Shown here in pieces: positions 15,774 to 22,631 of a DNA stretch of 33,546 nt. The stretch comes from CAYQEU01 sp964532005. GTDB taxonomy: Bacteria > Patescibacteriota > Doudnabacteria > UBA920. The DNA is taken from positions 1 to 33,546 of the forward strand of contig CAZHER010000010.1 in the NCBI GenBank assembly GCA_964532005.1, read 5' to 3'. A program made the translations under genes and the position numbers. Within the stretch, counting starts at the first letter, position 1; each line of letters starts with the position of its first letter. The notes under the pieces are model-generated. The model was not told where the DNA came from. It ran no database searches and worked only from the letters and a program-made list of their open reading frames with translations.

Positions 15774-16043
15774 ATGTATAAAAAGCGCAATTTCCTATTG
15801 TTGACAATTATTGTTAGCCTGCTGGTTGCAGTGACTGCATATACATTATTGGTATCGGTTTATGGTTGTCCTCCATGCCCTGAAGGTGTTTTATGTGAAC
15901 CTTGTCCGAGGTCACCAAGTATGGTTATGTTGTTTAGTTATGTCGCAGTAATTTTACTTTCTATGCTCACTTTTATCTGGGCTTCAATAACATTCTTAAT
16001 TCGCTTCATAAATAAGATCAAACTGAAGAATCACCAAAGATGA
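15774..16043 (+). CDS. Small two-TM membrane protein with Cys/Pro-rich loop
   Basis: 89 residues, no recognised family. Two membrane segments (about 7-29 and 47-75) flank a short loop, GCPPCPEGVLCEPCPRSP, with four cysteines. Those could bind a metal or form disulfides, depending on which side the loop faces. The basic N-terminus (MYKKR) and basic C-terminus (KIKLKNHQR) suggest both ends are cytoplasmic, placing the cysteine loop outside by the positive-inside rule. Its stop overlaps the start of the transketolase C-subunit gene (ATGA, 4 bases), which supports a real, translationally coupled gene. A function cannot be assigned. Confidence 0.72.
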   Translation: MYKKRNFLLLTIIVSLLVAVTAYTLLVSVYGCPPCPEGVLCEPCPRSPSMVMLFSYVAVILLSMLTFIWASITFLIRFINKIKLKNHQR

Positions 16044-17032
16044 TAAACCAACACGCAAAACTTAATCCGAAGTTAGGACGAGACGATATAGAGCAAAAAG
16101 CTACACGTGATGGTTATGGCGATGCTTTGCTCGAACTTGGCCAAAGAGACGAGAATATTATGGCTTTAACAGGAGATTTAGCCGACTCTACGCGTGTGGC
16201 AGAATTTGCTAAAAAGTTTCCAGATCGGTTTGTTGAATGCGGTGTTGCCGAACAAAATATGATGGGTGTGGCAGCGGGACTTGCTTTGGCAGGCAAAACT
16301 CCTTTTGTTTCATCTTACGCGGTGTTTTCTCCCGGCAGGTCTTGGGATCAGCTTCGAGTATCTGTTGCCTACAGCCAAGCTAACGTAAAAGTTGCCGGCG
16401 CTCATACTGGAATTTCGGTGGGCCCTGATGGAGCCACGCACCAAGCTTTGGAAGACATTGCCATTACAAGAGTTATTCCAAACATGACGGTAGTGGTACC
16501 TTGTGATTATTGGGAAACAAAAAAAGCAACTTTGGCTTTAGGAGAGACTAAAGGACCGGCATATTTTCGTTTCGGTAGAGAAAAAACCCCAATTATTACA
16601 AGTGCAGAGACAGTATTTCAGGTTGGCAAAGCCGAGATTTTTAAAGAGGGAACACACGTCGCCCTTATAGGATGCGGTTCTATACTGTATAATGGAATTA
16701 TGGCAGCACTGGAGCTGGAAAAAGAAGGCATCAGTGTTTTGGTCATAAATAACCACACCATTAAGCCAATTGATGTGGATACTATTGTTTGGGCCGCAAA
16801 ATTAACCGGCGCAGTTGTGACGTTAGAGGAACATCAGATTATGGGCGGAGCTGGTTCGGCGGTTGCCGAAGTATTAGCACAACATTACCCGGTGCCAATT
16901 GAAATGGTTGGTATGCAGAACACTTTCGGAGAAAGTGGCGAACCTGCTGAACTTATTGAAAAGTATGGTATGGGTATAGATGCAGTCAAAGCAGCTGTTA
17001 AAAAAGTTTTATCTAGAAAAAGCAAGAATTAA
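16040..17032 (+). CDS. Transketolase, C-terminal (pyrimidine-binding) subunit
   Basis: 330 residues matching the second half of transketolase. It contains TRDGYGDALLELGQRDE, the GDLADSTR stretch, the catalytic Glu motif GVAEQNMMGVAAGLA, GPDGATHQALEDIA, and a C-terminal domain with a TLEEHQIMGGAGSAVAE motif. It completes the active site of the N-terminal subunit at 13132. The start at 16040 overlaps the previous stop; the first 20 or so residues before TRDGYG are not conserved in the family as I know it. The DXP synthase C half looks related, but the split layout and the rpe/rpiB neighbours favour transketolase. Confidence 0.94.
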   Translation: MINQHAKLNPKLGRDDIEQKATRDGYGDALLELGQRDENIMALTGDLADSTRVAEFAKKFPDRFVECGVAEQNMMGVAAGLALAGKTPFVSSYAVFSPGRSWDQLRVSVAYSQANVKVAGAHTGISVGPDGATHQALEDIAITRVIPNMTVVVPCDYWETKKATLALGETKGPAYFRFGREKTPIITSAETVFQVGKAEIFKEGTHVALIGCGSILYNGIMAALELEKEGISVLVINNHTIKPIDVDTIVWAAKLTGAVVTLEEHQIMGGAGSAVAEVLAQHYPVPIEMVGMQNTFGESGEPAELIEKYGMGIDAVKAAVKKVLSRKSKN

Positions 17033-17041
17033 TTTTTATAA

Positions 17042-18064
17042 ATGAAAACCAAACACGACATTATCTCAATAGGAGATCCGGTAATCGATTCGTTCTTATT
17101 CATCCATGACATTAAAATAATCAAAGAAAAAGGGAAGCAAAAAGCTGTTATTAGTTGGGCAGACAAGCTACCCGTGGACAAGTTTTACAAAAGCGTTGCA
17201 GGCAATGCAACAAATAATGCTGTTGGGTCTGCCAGGTTGGGCTTAAAAACTGCTTATTGTTGTGTTGTTGCCCATGATTCAGGCGGCCGAGAAATTATTC
17301 ATAAAATGAAGAAAGAAAAAGTGGCGACGGATTACATTCAGATCGATGATGAGCACGGGACCAACTATCATACCGTCTTGTCTTACAAAGGTGAGCGCAC
17401 TATTTTTGTGTTTCACGAGCACAGAAAATGGAAACTCCCAAAATTTGCTCCGAGCAAGTGGGTATATTTGACTTCCATGCCAGAAGGGTTTCAAAAGATA
17501 TATAAAGACCTGGCAGTTTATCTGGACAAATATAATGTGAAGTTGGGTTTTAACCCCGGCACATACCAGCTTCGAGCCGGTGTAAAAGTTAATGCACCGA
17601 TGTTAAAGAGAACTGACTTGCTATCGGTAAATAAAGAAGAGGCGCAAAGTTGGGTAGGAAACATTGATGATCCAGAGGAGCTGTGTAAGCGCTTAAGGAA
17701 GCTCGGACCCAAAGCAATAGCTCTTACCGACGGTCGCAAAGGGGCTTACAGTTACAGCGACGAAGGGTTTTTCTATATTCCAGAGTTTCCCGGTCCACGC
17801 ATTGAAGCCACCGGAGCAGGAGACAGTTTTACCACTGCTTATATTGCGGCCTTGGCTTATGGTAGGAAGCATTCTGAGGCTTTGCAGTGGGGACCGATAA
17901 ATGCCGGAAGCGTGGTAATGAAGGTTGGTCCGATAGACGGATTACTAACAAAAAAAGAGATTGAATCTAAATTGACGAAAATGAAAACTTTCCGTTCAAT
18001 AAACATAAATTCCCCAGCTGTAAAAGACAAAGTCACCAAAATGGTGTCCAAGAAAAAAGATTAA
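17042..18064 (+). CDS. PfkB/ribokinase-family carbohydrate kinase
   Basis: 340 residues. It opens with IISIGDPVIDSF and has the first family signature in altered form (SVAGNATNNAVGSARLG, where ribokinases usually have a GG pair). The second signature is intact as ATGAGDSF, with Asp261 the expected catalytic base. It should phosphorylate a sugar or sugar phosphate with ATP. The substrate cannot be read from sequence. Ribose, fructose, fructose 6-phosphate, nucleosides and 2-keto-3-deoxygluconate are all used within the family, and a lysine-rich insertion near residues 28-40 is unusual. It follows the transketolase C subunit by 9 bases, so a pentose or ketose is a reasonable guess. If it were a fructose-6-phosphate kinase it would supply the missing upper-glycolysis step. 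Confidence 0.85.
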   Translation: MKTKHDIISIGDPVIDSFLFIHDIKIIKEKGKQKAVISWADKLPVDKFYKSVAGNATNNAVGSARLGLKTAYCCVVAHDSGGREIIHKMKKEKVATDYIQIDDEHGTNYHTVLSYKGERTIFVFHEHRKWKLPKFAPSKWVYLTSMPEGFQKIYKDLAVYLDKYNVKLGFNPGTYQLRAGVKVNAPMLKRTDLLSVNKEEAQSWVGNIDDPEELCKRLRKLGPKAIALTDGRKGAYSYSDEGFFYIPEFPGPRIEATGAGDSFTTAYIAALAYGRKHSEALQWGPINAGSVVMKVGPIDGLLTKKEIESKLTKMKTFRSININSPAVKDKVTKMVSKKKD

Positions 18065-18067
18065 CAT

Positions 18068-18310
18068 ATGCCGGTCGCAGGATCAAAAACAAAAGACCCA
18101 AATTTTCGTTTAAGAGTTTTGCTAATTCTTCTTGTTGGAATTGCTTGTTTCGGGGTAATTATATATTGGCGCACCGAACTATTTGCCAGTCAAGAATATA
18201 TTGAGTTTCCAGTCAAAAAAGTTACCAAAGTAAGCAATAACCAAAATCAACCTACAAATAAAGCGCCACGGGTGCGCAAAGACCTGCAGGGCTACGAGGA
18301 TTTATATTAA
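18068..18310 (+). CDS. Small single-TM membrane protein
   Basis: 80 residues, family not recognised. A basic N-terminus (residues 1-17) is followed by one membrane segment (about 18-37, LRVLLILLVGIACFGVIIYW) and a polar 40-residue tail rich in Asn, Lys and Gln ending KDLQGYEDLY. By the positive-inside rule the N-terminus is cytoplasmic and the tail outside. It lies 3 bases after the kinase gene and 20 bases before gap, in the same run. The position and good spacing support a real gene, but nothing suggests a function. Confidence 0.65.
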   Translation: MPVAGSKTKDPNFRLRVLLILLVGIACFGVIIYWRTELFASQEYIEFPVKKVTKVSNNQNQPTNKAPRVRKDLQGYEDLY

Positions 18311-18330
18311 CGAAATTAAAACACAAAATT

Positions 18331-19365
18331 ATGTCGGAAAATGGGAAAATTAAAATGGCAATTAATGGATTTGGACGCATTGGGCGCCAGGCGTTTAAAA
18401 TTGCTTTGGATAAGCCAGAAATTGAAGTGGTGGGGATAAATGATTTAACTTCTCCGGAAGTTCTCGCGCAACTACTCAAATTTGACAGCAATTATGGCCC
18501 GTATCACAAAGACGTCAGCGCTGACCAATCCAATATCATAATTGACGGTATGAAATATCCGGTTTCAGCAGAAAAAGATCCCGCTAATCTGCCATGGGGT
18601 AAGCTGGGGGTTGATGTTGTTATTGAATGCACCGGCCGATTTACTGACAGCGAAAAAGCTTCAGCTCATCTGAAAGCTGGAGCAAAAAAAGTGGTTATCT
18701 CCGCTCCGGCTAAAGACGAAGGCGTTACCAAAACTTTTGTTCTTGGCGTAAACGACCATCAGTATAATGGAGAAGAAATAGTCAGCAACGCGTCTTGCAC
18801 CACTAACTGCATTACTCCTGTTGCCGCTGTTTTGCATAATGCATTCGGCATAGAAAAAATAATGATGACCACCATACACAGCTATACCGCAGAGCAGAAT
18901 CTAATAGACGGCCCTCCTCCCGGAGGCCATGCCAATGATATGCGCCGTGCCCGCGCTGCTGCAGTGAATATTGTCCCTACCACCACAGGCGCGGCAATTT
19001 CTGCAGGGCAGGTGATTCCTGAATTGAAAGGATTATTCAATGGGTTGTCCATTCGAGTTCCTACTCCAGTGGGATCTCTTTCCGACTTTGCCGCTTTGTT
19101 AAAACGAGACACAACAGTTGAAGAAATTAATCAAGCTTTTATAGATGCAAGTAAAAGCCCGGTATACCAAGGAAAGCTTACTGTTACAGACGAACCGGTT
19201 GTTTCTTCCGATATTGTAGGAAACCCAGCTTCGGCAATTGTGGATTTGTCTTTAACCCAAGTAGTTGACGGCAATTTTGTAAAAATCGTTGCTTGGTATG
19301 ACAATGAGTGCGGTTATTCCAATCGCTTGGTTGAAGAAGTAATCTTAGTAGGAAAGCATAAATAA
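18331..19365 (+). CDS. gap: Glyceraldehyde-3-phosphate dehydrogenase
   Basis: Oxidises and phosphorylates glyceraldehyde 3-phosphate to 1,3-bisphosphoglycerate. 344 residues, normal length. NAD-binding INGFGRIGRQAF lies at the N-terminus, the catalytic motif is SNASCTTNC with Cys156, HSYTAEQNLIDG follows, and WYDNECGYSNR is at the C-terminus. The HSYT region has PPPGGHANDMRRARAAA, with one or two residues more than the common G-P-H-K-D-x-R-R-A-R-A-A-A form. IND in the first strand is typical of NAD-preferring enzymes. The chosen start adds eight residues before KMAINGFG; the internal ATG at 18355 is an equally good start. The leader just upstream is A-rich with no Shine-Dalgarno. pgk follows only after a 378-base interval that holds a minus-strand gene. 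Confidence 0.97.
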   Translation: MSENGKIKMAINGFGRIGRQAFKIALDKPEIEVVGINDLTSPEVLAQLLKFDSNYGPYHKDVSADQSNIIIDGMKYPVSAEKDPANLPWGKLGVDVVIECTGRFTDSEKASAHLKAGAKKVVISAPAKDEGVTKTFVLGVNDHQYNGEEIVSNASCTTNCITPVAAVLHNAFGIEKIMMTTIHSYTAEQNLIDGPPPGGHANDMRRARAAAVNIVPTTTGAAISAGQVIPELKGLFNGLSIRVPTPVGSLSDFAALLKRDTTVEEINQAFIDASKSPVYQGKLTVTDEPVVSSDIVGNPASAIVDLSLTQVVDGNFVKIVAWYDNECGYSNRLVEEVILVGKHK

Positions 19366-19399
19366 AAAGCCGAGTGCGCTGTGGTGAGGCGCAAACGGC
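19361..19399 (-). terminator. Terminator of the small minus-strand gene
   Basis: Read on the minus strand, GCCGTTTGCGC (19399-19389) pairs with GCGCACTCGGC (19379-19369), with a two-base internal mismatch, and is followed by TTTTTATT. On the plus strand the hairpin lacks a T-run, so it is oriented for the minus-strand gene even though it touches the gap stop codon. Confidence 0.75.
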
Positions 19400-19418
19400 A
19401 GAGAGCGGAACTTTGTAG

Positions 19419-19646
19419 TTATTCCACTACGTCCCGTTCCGACAGGGACTGATAATGGGCCAACGCCTGGCTGGCAACATAGATATTCAAAGCGGCTATG
19501 GCGATCAGGCCGGCAAAAGCAAATAGGTTTCCTTTTCCAAAGAGGAACCAAAGTGCAATCACCAGGATAGCAAGGGATGTGAGAGTAAGTATAATCCCAA
19601 CCACCAGCCACAAGAACACCTCTAGTACGCGAACTATAGCGTTCAT
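19419..19646 (-). CDS. Small two-TM membrane protein with strong expression signals
   Basis: 75 residues, no recognised family. Two hydrophobic segments (about 8-36, VFLWLVVGIILTLTSLAILV onward, and about 40-62) are followed by a short polar tail ending SLSERDVVE. It has a complete set of signals: TTGACA and TATAAT with 17-base spacing, GGAGG four bases before the ATG, and a matching terminator after the stop. That makes it one of the best supported small genes here. It lies antisense between gap and pgk, splitting the glycolytic run. GC is 49% over 19441-19640 as counted by hand, somewhat higher than pgk (about 44% over 20101-20220). The textbook Shine-Dalgarno is unlike most neighbours and, with the isolated orientation, hints at later insertion. 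Confidence 0.82.
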   Translation of the reverse strand: MNAIVRVLEVFLWLVVGIILTLTSLAILVIALWFLFGKGNLFAFAGLIAIAALNIYVASQALAHYQSLSERDVVE

Positions 19647-19655
19647 AGCTCCTCC
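19647..19655 (-). promoter_or_regulatory. Strong Shine-Dalgarno site of the minus-strand gene
   Basis: GGAGGAGCT directly precedes the ATG on the minus strand; the GGAGG core is 4 bases from the start codon. It is the only full GGAGG site found before a start in this window. Confidence 0.85.
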
Positions 19656-19676
19656 AATTGCTTAGATGCAGATACA

Positions 19677-19705
19677 ATTATAGCATAAATATATAATTTT
19701 GTCAA
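19677..19705 (-). promoter_or_regulatory. Consensus sigma70 promoter of the minus-strand small gene
   Basis: On the minus strand: TTGACA (19705-19700), 17-base spacer, TATAAT (19682-19677), with TGC just before the -10. The predicted leader is about 24 bases. Both boxes match consensus perfectly. Confidence 0.88.
19692..19697 (+). promoter_or_regulatory. Possible -10 box of pgk
   Basis: TATAAT on the plus strand, inside the spacer of the divergent minus-strand promoter. It would give a leader of about 40 bases for pgk. No -35 is recognisable, and the two promoters could not easily be occupied at once. Confidence 0.4.
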
Positions 19706-19743
19706 TTAAACCCTCTTATATAAGGCATAAATAGCAAGAATAA

Positions 19744-20988
19744 ATGGCAATAAAGTTTATAAAAAATTTAAAATTATTCCATGGCAAAACAGTTTTCTTA
19801 AGACTAGATCTTAACGAAGCTGTGGAAAACGGCAAATTGACTGATGATTTTCGGCTAAAATCTATCTTGCCAACCATCCATCTGTTGGTGGAACAGAACT
19901 GCCGAATAATTATTGGTAGCCACATGGGCAGACCTGAAGGTAAGTGGCAGAAGAAACTGAGCCTAGAACCAGCAGCCAAAGACTTGGCTAGGCTTTTACG
20001 CCGCCAGTTTGTTGTGGTTGAAAAAGAATTTCCCAAAGCCCCGGGGAGTAAAGTTGTATTTTTTCGCGGCGACATTAGCGAACACAAAAATCGCGAAATG
20101 CTAAAAGAGGCTACTGCCAGCAGGATAGTTGTTTTGGAGAATTTGCGTTTTTACAAAGCCGAGGAAGATAATGGGGTTTTATTTTCCGAGCAGCTGGCAG
20201 GCATGGCAGATTTTTACGTCAATGATGCATTTGCAGTTTCGCATCGTGGTGCCGCATCCTTGGTCGGAATTACACAACACCTGCCTTCTTATGGCGGTTT
20301 ATTATTGCAAAAAGAAATTTCGTCCTTAACCCGTGTTATGACTAAGCCAGTTTCACCATTTGTTTTGATAATGGGTGGAATAAAGATTTCTGATAAAGCC
20401 GAAACTTTGAAACATTTGGGTCGAAAAGCTGATTATATTTTATTGGGAGGAGGACTGGCAAACCTTTTATTGAAAGCTCAGGGTTTTGAAATAGGAAAGT
20501 CGGCCAGTGAAGACAATCCCGAAAGTAAAAAAGCTGTTGATTATATTTTGCGTAACTTCAAGAAAAAAATTATTTTGCCCAAAGATGTGGTGGTGGCGAA
20601 ATCTTTGCGTAGAAAACCGGTTCGAGCAGTGCTGTCTTACCAGGTGCAGAGCGACGATACGATTTTTGACTTGGGCCCCAAAACAATTTTAGAGTTTGCT
20701 GGATATATTAAGAAAGCCAGAACTGTTGTTTGGAACGGTCCGCTGGGACACTTTGAAGTTAAGCCATTCCACACAGCGACGATGGCTCTGGCACGGGTGG
20801 TCGGCGGACGGTCTCAGCGAAAAAGCTTTGCTGTTGTCGGAGGAGGAGAAACTGTTACAGCTGTTCACGAAGCTGGTCAGGGAAGCCATATTGACCATGT
20901 TTCAACTGGCGGCGGGGCAATGTTGGAATTTTTGTCAGGCACAGAACTGCCCGCGCTAAAAGCTTTAGACAAGAATAATGGATCATAA
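19744..20988 (+). CDS. pgk: Phosphoglycerate kinase
   Basis: Transfers phosphate from 1,3-bisphosphoglycerate to ADP. 414 residues, normal length. Substrate-binding motifs are present: FLRLDLNEAVENG (usually V-R-x-D-x-N-V-P), GSHMGRPEGK, ENLRFYKAEE, DAFAVSHRGAAS, and in the nucleotide half GGIKISDKAETL, WNGPLGHFE, VVGGGETVTAV and STGGGAMLE. The canonical N-V-P is NEAV and G-G-G-D-T is GGGET; both changes are conservative. It overlaps the start of gpmI by 11 bases. It is separated from gap by the minus-strand small gene, so its expression may depend on the weak plus-strand -10 at 19692 or on read-through from gap. Confidence 0.97.
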   Translation: MAIKFIKNLKLFHGKTVFLRLDLNEAVENGKLTDDFRLKSILPTIHLLVEQNCRIIIGSHMGRPEGKWQKKLSLEPAAKDLARLLRRQFVVVEKEFPKAPGSKVVFFRGDISEHKNREMLKEATASRIVVLENLRFYKAEEDNGVLFSEQLAGMADFYVNDAFAVSHRGAASLVGITQHLPSYGGLLLQKEISSLTRVMTKPVSPFVLIMGGIKISDKAETLKHLGRKADYILLGGGLANLLLKAQGFEIGKSASEDNPESKKAVDYILRNFKKKIILPKDVVVAKSLRRKPVRAVLSYQVQSDDTIFDLGPKTILEFAGYIKKARTVVWNGPLGHFEVKPFHTATMALARVVGGRSQRKSFAVVGGGETVTAVHEAGQGSHIDHVSTGGGAMLEFLSGTELPALKALDKNNGS

Positions 20989-22603
20989 AACATATAAAAA
21001 AGCTGTCCTGGTTATTTTGGATGGGTTTGGAGTAGCCTCCTACAGCCATGGAAACGCCATAGCTCAAGCTCAGCCAGAAACTTTGGATTACATTGTAGCC
21101 CACTATCCCAGCATGACCCTGCAGGCCTCTGGTCCTTTGGTTGGCTTGCCTTGGGGCGAAATGGGAAATTCTGAAGTTGGACATTTGAATATCGGGGCTG
21201 GTCGCATTGTTGGCCAAGACTTACCGCGCATTAATAGCGCAATTCAAGATCGCGATTTCTTCAGCAACGAAGCTTTTCTGAAAGCATGCGACCATGTTAA
21301 GAAAAATAATTCCGCCCTGCATTTGGCAGGCATGATCTCTGGCGGCAATGTTCATAGTTCTGACGAGCATTTGTACGCTTTGTTAGGACTTGCGGCTGAG
21401 CAGGGTTTGAAAAAGGTTTACATTCACATGTTTACCGACGGTAGAGATACCGGCGAAAAGGTTGCTTTGGAAAGTTTGCAGAAGTTGAATATGAAGATTG
21501 CTGAAATTGGAGTAGGGCAAATTGCAACGATGGCCGGCCGGTTCTATGCCATGGACCGAGGCCGGCATTGGGATCAGACAGAGATGACATACCAAGCTAT
21601 GGTTAACGGAGTCGGAGCGTCTGCTTACAGCGCAGAAGATGCAGTTTTAAATTCTTATAATCAAGGAATCTATGATGAGATGATCCATCCAACTGTAATA
21701 GTGAGACATGACGACGCGGACGGCGAATTGTACCCCATTGGCAAAATTGACGAGCACGACGCTTTAATATTTTTTAACTTTCGCCCTGATCGGGCAATGC
21801 AGTTGGTGCAAGCTTTTGTTTCCCCGGAAATTATGGGAATCGTTTCCCATCACGAAGCCCCTCAGGATTTGTTTATAGTAACGATGACGGAATATTTTTT
21901 TGGTCTTCCAGTAACAGTTGCGTTTCCAACTCAGAACTTAGCCAATAATTTGGCCGAAGCAGTTTCTAAAGCTGGCTTGAAGCAATTTCATATTGCCGAA
22001 AGTGAAAAGTTTGCCCACGTCACATCTTTTTTTAACGGTGGAATTAGCGAGGCTTTGGAAGGCGAGGAGCGGCATATTGTTAAAAGTCCCACCGATAACT
22101 CCAGCAATTATGTGGATCGTCCGGAAATGTCCGGCATGGAGATTACAGATATTTTGGTTGATAAAATACTGAATTCGGATTTCAATTTTTTACTGGCCAA
22201 TTTTGCCAATGCAGACATGGTTGGCCATACCGGAAATTTGGAAGCAGGAATAAAAGCAGTTAAATACCTTGACCATTTTATAGAGAAAATTATGGAAGCC
22301 TGCTTGAAGGCTGGGGCGGTTTTGGTTATCAGTGCAGACCATGGAAATATTGAACAGATGATAAATATGAAGACCGGGGAAATAGACAAGGATCATACCA
22401 CCAACCCCGTTCCGTTTTTGCTCATAGCAAATGAGTTTTGTTTTGAATTGGCAAAAACCAGAGACTATCTGTCTTTATCGTCAAAAGTTCCCGGCGGGGT
22501 CATTAGCGATATTGCCCCAACTGTTCTGGCCTTAATGGGTTTAGCAAAGCCGAACGAAATGACGGGAATAAACCTTTTAGGCGAGCTTGAGCTGAATTGT
22601 TGA
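20978..22603 (+). CDS. gpmI: Cofactor-independent phosphoglycerate mutase
   Basis: Interconverts 3- and 2-phosphoglycerate using two Mn ions and no 2,3-bisphosphoglycerate. 541 residues, slightly longer than the usual 510-515. LVILDGFG at the N-terminus gives the first metal Asp. Ser65 in MGNSEVGH is the phosphorylated serine. HMFTDGRDT and an AGRFYAMDRGRHWDQ segment are typical of the insertion domain. The C-terminal metal site is seen in NFANADMVGHTGN and ISADHGNIEQM, followed by HTTNPVPFLL. The ATG lies 11 bases inside pgk, implying coupled translation. No enolase or pyruvate kinase follows; the next gene is recJ with its own promoter. Confidence 0.96.
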   Translation: MDHKTYKKAVLVILDGFGVASYSHGNAIAQAQPETLDYIVAHYPSMTLQASGPLVGLPWGEMGNSEVGHLNIGAGRIVGQDLPRINSAIQDRDFFSNEAFLKACDHVKKNNSALHLAGMISGGNVHSSDEHLYALLGLAAEQGLKKVYIHMFTDGRDTGEKVALESLQKLNMKIAEIGVGQIATMAGRFYAMDRGRHWDQTEMTYQAMVNGVGASAYSAEDAVLNSYNQGIYDEMIHPTVIVRHDDADGELYPIGKIDEHDALIFFNFRPDRAMQLVQAFVSPEIMGIVSHHEAPQDLFIVTMTEYFFGLPVTVAFPTQNLANNLAEAVSKAGLKQFHIAESEKFAHVTSFFNGGISEALEGEERHIVKSPTDNSSNYVDRPEMSGMEITDILVDKILNSDFNFLLANFANADMVGHTGNLEAGIKAVKYLDHFIEKIMEACLKAGAVLVISADHGNIEQMINMKTGEIDKDHTTNPVPFLLIANEFCFELAKTRDYLSLSSKVPGGVISDIAPTVLALMGLAKPNEMTGINLLGELELNC

Positions 22604-22626
22604 CAGTGGTAAGAAAGTGGTAAAAT
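22600..22626 (+). promoter_or_regulatory. Promoter of recJ, leaderless start
   Basis: TTGACA (22600-22605) overlaps the end of gpmI; with a 15-base spacer it is followed by TGG-TAAAAT (22618-22626). The spacer is short but the extended -10 compensates. The predicted start falls at the ATG at 22632. Confidence 0.6.
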
Positions 22627-22631
22627 GAGGA

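Noticed and set aside
19345..19677. 110-codon minus-strand frame overlapping the small membrane gene
   Set aside because: The 75-residue frame at 19419-19646 has the Shine-Dalgarno, promoter fit and membrane segments; the longer frame has none and would run through the terminator.
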